Source: a bacterium (lineage in GTDB: Bacteria; Pseudomonadota; Gammaproteobacteria; Burkholderiales; Methylophilaceae). Taken from it: a DNA stretch of 8,655 bases. The notes beneath the pieces are model-generated. The model ran no database searches and was not told the origin of the DNA. It worked only from the letters and a program-made list of their open reading frames with translations. Numbering within the stretch: position 1 is the stretch's first letter; each line of letters starts with the position of its first letter. The position numbers and the translations under genes were made by a program. Below, in pieces: positions 5,429-8,655 of the stretch. Where the stretch lies: assembly GCA_027310505.1 (NCBI GenBank), contig DAIDAS010000196.1, positions 1 through 8,655 on the forward strand, given 5' to 3'.

Positions 5429-6552
5429 TTCAGCAGTTTTTCCAGCGTGAGACGGTAGGTTTCCTTGAGCGGGTCGATATCCGCCACGCCGACGCATTCA
5501 TTGATTTTGTGTATGGTCGCATTGAGCGGGCCGAACTCGATCACCTGTGGGCAGATGTCGGCGATGAAGCGGCCATCCGACGTGCCGCCGGTTGTCGAGA
5601 GTTCCGGCGTGACGCCGTAAGCTCTTTCTATTGCGGCGCTGATGGCTTCCACCAGATCACCCTTCGGAGTCAGGTAGGGCTTGCCGGAGAACTCCCATTC
5701 CAGGTCGTAATCCAGCCCGTGCCTGTCCAGAACCGCATGCACGCGATCTTTCAGCCCCTGCTCGGTGCTGGCGGTGGAAAAGCGGAAGTTGAACAGGATT
5801 TCCGCATGCCCCGGGACGACGTTGGTCGCGCCGGTGCCGCTGTTGAAATTGGAAATCTGCCACGAAGTCGGCGGGAAATATTCGTTGCCTTTGTCCCATT
5901 CGGTGGTGGCAAGATCGGCCACGGCCGGTGCCACCATGTGGATGGGGTTCTTGACCAGATGCGGGTAGGCGATATGGCCCTGGATACCCTTGATGATCAG
6001 CTTGCCCGAGAGCGAACCGCGTCGGCCGTTTTTGATCATGTCGCCCACCACCTTGTTGGAGGTCGGTTCGCCGACGATGCAGTAGTCGATCAGTTCACCC
6101 CGCTCTTGCAGCGTTTCGACGACCTTGACCGTGCCGTCTACTGCGACGCCTTCTTCATCCGAAGTGATCAGCAGGCCGATGGATCCGGGGTGGTCAGGGT
6201 GTTGGGCCAGAAACTCCTCCACGGCGACCACAAAGGCCGCGATGGAGGTCTTCATGTCTGCCGCACCGCGTCCGTACAGCATGCCGTTGCGGATGGTCGG
6301 CTCAAACGGGGCGCTATGCCATTGCTCGACGGGGCCGGTGGGCACCACGTCAGTATGGCCGGCAAATACCACCAGCGGTTGTGCCGTACCGCGCCGTGCC
6401 CAGAAGTTATCGACACCGCCAAAGCGCATTCTCTCGACGACGAAGCCCAGCTTTTCCAGTCGCCCGATCAGCATGTCCTGGCATCCGGCGTCTTCCGGCG
6501 TCAGGGATTTTCTGGCGATGAGTGCTTTTGCAAGTTCGAGAGTGGCGCTCAT
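5425..6552 (-). CDS. dapE: Succinyl-diaminopimelate desuccinylase
   Basis: Zinc-dependent M20-family hydrolase that splits N-succinyl-LL-2,6-diaminopimelate into succinate and LL-diaminopimelate, a step towards meso-DAP for peptidoglycan and lysine. The 375-residue length is normal. Metal and catalytic residues expected from Haemophilus influenzae DapE are all visible with a one-residue offset: His66 and Asp68 in FAGHTDVVP, Asp99 in GRGAADMK, the catalytic base Glu133 with Glu134 in TSDEEG, Glu162 in VGEPTS, and His348 in NATIHKINE. The dimerisation domain lies at about 180-290, and GGTSDGRF is at 322-329. It overlaps both neighbours by 4 nt (ATGA at 6549-6552 and 5425-5428), so translation is probably coupled along the operon. 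Confidence 0.96.
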   Translation of the reverse strand: MSATLELAKALIARKSLTPEDAGCQDMLIGRLEKLGFVVERMRFGGVDNFWARRGTAQPLVVFAGHTDVVPTGPVEQWHSAPFEPTIRNGMLYGRGAADMKTSIAAFVVAVEEFLAQHPDHPGSIGLLITSDEEGVAVDGTVKVVETLQERGELIDYCIVGEPTSNKVVGDMIKNGRRGSLSGKLIIKGIQGHIAYPHLVKNPIHMVAPAVADLATTEWDKGNEYFPPTSWQISNFNSGTGATNVVPGHAEILFNFRFSTASTEQGLKDRVHAVLDRHGLDYDLEWEFSGKPYLTPKGDLVEAISAAIERAYGVTPELSTTGGTSDGRFIADICPQVIEFGPLNATIHKINECVGVADIDPLKETYRLTLEKLLK

Positions 6553-6896
6553 TTGAAGAGCCTTTCGTAATCGGCCTCAACGAAGCCGGCGGCCAGCACC
6601 TTGCCGTTCTGTTCCAGCACGGGCCGTTTGATGACATTGGGTTTTTCCAGCATTAGGGCGAGGGCTGATGCATCGTCCTTGATGCTGGCTTTTACGGCAT
6701 CCGGCAACTGGCCCCAGGTCGGGCCGGTTTTTTTCAGCAGTTTCTGCCAGCCGACCTGTTGCAGCCAGTTGCTGAGCATGGCCTCGGTCACGCCGTTTTT
6801 CTTGAAGTCATGGAAATCGTAGGCGATGCCATGCGCTTCAAGAAAGGTGCGCGCCTTTTTGACCGTGCCGCAGTTAGGGATGCCGTAAAGCTTCAT
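6549..6896 (-). CDS. yffB: ArsC/Spx-family protein, YffB-like
   Basis: Thioredoxin-fold protein of the ArsC/Spx family, 115 residues with the ATG at 6896. The N-terminal strand and active-site loop read MKLYGIPNCGTVKKARTFLE. There is one cysteine (Cys9) and no CXXC pair, so it is not a normal dithiol oxidoreductase. The family motif IKRPVLE (89-95) with Arg91 is present. It resembles the YffB group (recalled in E. coli next to dapE), whose cellular role is not established; classical arsenate reductase activity should not be assumed because there are no ars genes nearby. The ATG shares a base with the dapD stop (TGATG); a TTG one codon upstream is less likely. Its stop overlaps the dapE start. 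This position inside a lysine/DAP operon recurs in many proteobacteria, but the functional link is unknown. Confidence 0.85.
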   Translation of the reverse strand: MKLYGIPNCGTVKKARTFLEAHGIAYDFHDFKKNGVTEAMLSNWLQQVGWQKLLKKTGPTWGQLPDAVKASIKDDASALALMLEKPNVIKRPVLEQNGKVLAAGFVEADYERLFK

Positions 6897-7717
6897 CAAA
6901 TGCCGCGGAGCAGCTCGTTGATGCCGACCTTGCCCAGGGTCTTGGCGTCGACTTTCTTGACGATCACGGCGCAGTACAGGCTGTAGCTGCCGTCCTTGGA
7001 GGGCAGGTTGCCGCTCACCACGACGGAGCCGGCCGGGACGCGGCCATAAAATACTTCGCCGGTTTCACGGTCGTAAATCTTGGTGGACTGGCCGATGTAG
7101 ACGCCCATGGAAATCACGCAGTTGTCTTCCACGATCACGCCTTCGACCACTTCGGAGCGGGCGCCGATGAAGCAGTTGTCGCCGATGATGGTGGGGCCGG
7201 CCTGCACTGGCTCCAGTACACCGCCGATACCGACGCCGCCGGACAGGTGAACGTTCTTGCCGATCTGGGCGCAGGAGCCGACGGTGGCCCAGGTGTCGAC
7301 CATGGTGCCTTCATCGACGAAGGCGCCGATGTTGACGTAGGAGGGCATCAGCACCACGTTCTTGCCGATGAAGGAACCGCGACGCACGATGGCGTTCGGC
7401 ACCACGCGGAACCCGCCGGCCTTGAAATCGGCTTCGGTGTAGTTGGCAAACTTGGGCGGCACCTTGTCATAATACTTGGTGCAGCCGCCATCCAGCACGA
7501 CGTTGTCTTCCAGGCGGAACGACAGCAGCACGGCCTTCTTGATCCACTGGTGGGTGACCCACTGGCCGTCGATCTTTTCGGCGACGCGCAGGCGACCGGC
7601 GTTCAGTTCTTCCAGCACGCCGAATACGGCATCCTTGACCTTCTTCTCGGCGTTGGCGGGGTTGATGTCGGCGCGGCGCTCGAAGGCGTCTTCGATGATG
7701 GGTTGCAGGTCTTGCAT
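6896..7717 (-). CDS. dapD: Tetrahydrodipicolinate N-succinyltransferase
   Basis: Transfers succinyl from succinyl-CoA to tetrahydrodipicolinate, committing it to the succinylase branch of DAP/lysine synthesis; acts as a cytoplasmic trimer. The 273-residue length matches the E. coli-type enzyme. A helical N-terminal domain (1-100) includes GGCTKYYDKVPPKF. A left-handed beta-helix of hexapeptide repeats runs from about 105 to 240. The expected catalytic residues are present: Asp141 in TMVDTWATVGSCAQIG and Glu189 in IGARSEVVEG. The segment SGGVGIGGVLEPVQAGP (159-175) is a family signature. The ATG has an AAGGA ribosome-binding site 6 nt upstream. It is the first gene of the operon. The aminotransferase step (DapC/ArgD) between DapD and DapE is not encoded here. 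Confidence 0.96.
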   Translation of the reverse strand: MQDLQPIIEDAFERRADINPANAEKKVKDAVFGVLEELNAGRLRVAEKIDGQWVTHQWIKKAVLLSFRLEDNVVLDGGCTKYYDKVPPKFANYTEADFKAGGFRVVPNAIVRRGSFIGKNVVLMPSYVNIGAFVDEGTMVDTWATVGSCAQIGKNVHLSGGVGIGGVLEPVQAGPTIIGDNCFIGARSEVVEGVIVEDNCVISMGVYIGQSTKIYDRETGEVFYGRVPAGSVVVSGNLPSKDGSYSLYCAVIVKKVDAKTLGKVGINELLRGI

Positions 7718-7748
7718 GGTGAATCCTTAAAAGGCTTTAAAAAGCGTA

Positions 7749-7777
7749 ATTTTACTTGGTTCTGATAAGTTCGTCAG
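7749..7777 (-). promoter_or_regulatory. Candidate promoter of the dapD operon
   Basis: On the minus strand, TAAAAT (7749-7754) is a 5/6 match to the -10 consensus, and CTGACG (7772-7777) a 4/6 match to -35, with a 17-nt spacer. The -35 overlaps the last codons of the upstream gene. It is the best candidate in the only sizeable gap before dapD, but it is a pattern match only. Confidence 0.5.
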
Positions 7778-8352
7778 TCTTTGAACTGGCGGATTCTTTC
7801 CAGGTCGCGGCGGAAACTCTCGGCATCGCCGAATTCGGTGAAATTCTTGTAGCGATCATGTGCCGCCAGGACGCGGCGCGCATGCTTGATCGGGCACCAG
7901 TACTGTTCGGTGCGCGCCACGATTTCCGTCATGTAGGCGAGCAGGCCGTTGCCGTACGAGCAATAGGCGCAGTTCACCATCTCCAGCAGGTTGAGGTAGG
8001 CCAGGTGGTGGCGGTCGAATACCAGATAGTCGCTGCGCCTGACCTTGGGGATACCCAGCAACGGAAAGCAGACGACATGGTACAGGCTACCCAGCAGGTC
8101 GAGCAGCAGCAACGGGAACAGCAGGGCATAGATGAACGGCGCTGTCAGCACGTGGCGGGGGCGGGGGAGCAAGACATAGCTGAACAGATTGATCTTGAAC
8201 TGTCGCTGCCGGATCAGTGTTTCGCGATCAAAGTGGGAACCCTGATTGCCCTGGCGTCGATGGAGGCGATCGTAAGCTTTGTCCAGTTCGGCTTCCAGTT
8301 CGAGTTCCAGCGCTTTCATGCGCTCGACGATCTCGCTGATTTTTTCGTTCAT
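7774..8352 (-). CDS. Conserved-looking membrane protein of unknown function with Cys/aromatic motif
   Basis: I do not recognise a characterised function for this 192-residue protein. Residues 1-33 are charged and helical (MNEKISEIVERMKALELELE), probably a short coiled coil. Residues about 68-98 are strongly hydrophobic (FIYALLFPLLLLDLLGSLYHVV) and could form one or two membrane helices. After them comes a dense, constrained stretch: DRHHLAYLNLLEMVNCAYCS, then GNGLLAYMTEIVARTEQYWC and PIKHARR. It contains Cys128 and Cys131 as CxxC, Cys153, two adjacent histidines and many aromatics. I recall similar RTEQYWCPIKHA segments in uncharacterised proteins of other bacteria, which suggests a conserved site, possibly metal-binding or redox-active, facing the cytoplasm. 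The ATG has a GGAG site 8 nt upstream, right after the T-tract of the preceding terminator. No typical signal peptide was seen. Confidence 0.8.
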   Translation of the reverse strand: MNEKISEIVERMKALELELEAELDKAYDRLHRRQGNQGSHFDRETLIRQRQFKINLFSYVLLPRPRHVLTAPFIYALLFPLLLLDLLGSLYHVVCFPLLGIPKVRRSDYLVFDRHHLAYLNLLEMVNCAYCSYGNGLLAYMTEIVARTEQYWCPIKHARRVLAAHDRYKNFTEFGDAESFRRDLERIRQFKD

Positions 8353-8364
8353 GAATGAGGCTCC

Positions 8365-8391
8365 AAAAACAAGGGCGCCGGAGCGCCCTTG
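8365..8391 (-). terminator. Intrinsic terminator after the M48 peptidase gene
   Basis: On the minus strand, AAGGGCGC and GCGCCCTT (8371-8378 and 8383-8390) pair as an 8-bp GC-rich stem, 9 bp with the flanking C-G, around a 4-nt loop, followed by G and TTTTT (8365-8369). It lies 24 nt after the peptidase stop. The T-run ends directly at the ribosome-binding region of the next gene. Confidence 0.85.
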
Positions 8392-8414
8392 CGATGCCGC
8401 TATTCTGACATCAA

Positions 8415-8655
8415 TCAGCCGTGTTTGGCTTTTGCTTCTTGATACAACGGCATGACGGTCGGGATCAGCTGTTGCAAATCGTTGATGCGGGATTCATCCG
8501 ACGGGTGGGTGCTCAGGAACTCGGGTGGTTTTCCGCCACCAGCGGCGCCCATCTTGCGCCACAGGCTGATGGCCGCATTGGGGTCGTAGCCGGCGCGTGC
8601 GGACAGTTCCAGCCCCATGCGGTCGGCTTCACGTTCCTGTTCGCGGCTGTGCGGC
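8415..8655 (-). CDS. M48-family zinc metallopeptidase, C-terminal part (5' end outside window)
   Basis: The minus-strand frame is open to the window edge, so only the last 79 residues are visible. The segment EQEREADRMGLELSARAGYD carries the EADRMG motif, where the glutamate is the third zinc ligand of M48 peptidases; the HExxH helix must lie upstream, outside the window. THPSDESRINDLQQLIP near the end is the usual THPs-x-x-x-RI block of the BepA/LoiP/OMA1-like group, which act as periplasmic or outer-membrane quality-control proteases. Whether this protein has a signal peptide, lipobox or TPR domain cannot be seen; the short C-terminus after THPSDE makes a TPR tail as in BepA unlikely. An intrinsic terminator follows. 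Confidence 0.9.
   Translation of the reverse strand, partial: PHSREQEREADRMGLELSARAGYDPNAAISLWRKMGAAGGGKPPEFLSTHPSDESRINDLQQLIPTVMPLYQEAKAKHG

Noticed and set aside
4871..5458. A 195-codon plus-strand frame opposite prmB
   Set aside because: Antisense shadow of prmB, which has all its methyltransferase motifs intact.
5429..5497. Longer N-terminus for PrmB
   Set aside because: It would overlap dapE by 73 nt, while the ATG at 5428 forms the usual ATGA junction and gives normal family length.
5509..6570. A 353-codon open frame on the plus strand opposite dapE
   Set aside because: It is fully antisense to a complete, motif-intact dapE. Long open antisense frames are common in GC-rich coding DNA, and the predicted product shows no recognisable domain.
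7247..8358. Plus-strand open frames of 172 and 200 codons opposite dapD and the unknown membrane protein
   Set aside because: Both are antisense to better supported genes, have no recognisable motifs, and have compositions typical of shadow frames.

Overview
The window is a gene-dense, GC-rich bacterial chromosome segment whose gene content and order (trpS-scpA-scpB-rluB on one strand; dapD-yffB-dapE-prmB on the other) point to a betaproteobacterium. The exact genus cannot be read from the window. No rRNA, tRNA, CRISPR, insertion sequence or prophage signal was seen.

Left part (1-3046, plus strand): the 3' end of tryptophanyl-tRNA synthetase runs into the condensin-accessory genes scpA and scpB with almost no spacing (TGATG overlap, then a 2-nt gap). 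A 102-nt gap follows, filled by a long imperfect palindrome, and then the 23S rRNA pseudouridine synthase rluB with a long basic tail.

Middle part (3047-4481, minus strand): a small cassette of a MarR-family repressor, a SnoaL/NTF2-like protein and a tautomerase-superfamily protein. This is the most informative regulatory region. A near-consensus sigma70 promoter (TTGACA, 16-nt spacer, TATAAT) precedes marR, and its spacer holds a perfect inverted repeat TTAGC-N2-GCTAA. The same box recurs just upstream of the SnoaL-like gene. The repressor therefore probably controls itself and the two downstream genes, and the position of the -10 box implies a shorter MarR start with almost no 5' leader. 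The inducer and substrate are unknown.

Right part (4529-7777, minus strand): a tightly overlapping operon dapD-yffB-dapE-prmB. DapD and DapE are two steps of the succinylase branch of diaminopimelate/lysine synthesis. An ArsC/Spx-like single-cysteine protein is sandwiched between them, and the last gene encodes the ribosomal protein L3 glutamine methyltransferase. A plausible promoter lies in the 56-nt gap before dapD.

Far right (7774-8655, minus strand): an uncharacterised predicted membrane protein with a conserved-looking cysteine/aromatic motif, then a good intrinsic terminator, then the 3' end of an M48-family metallopeptidase gene that continues beyond the window. Most of the window is core housekeeping sequence; the MarR cassette is the likely accessory part.
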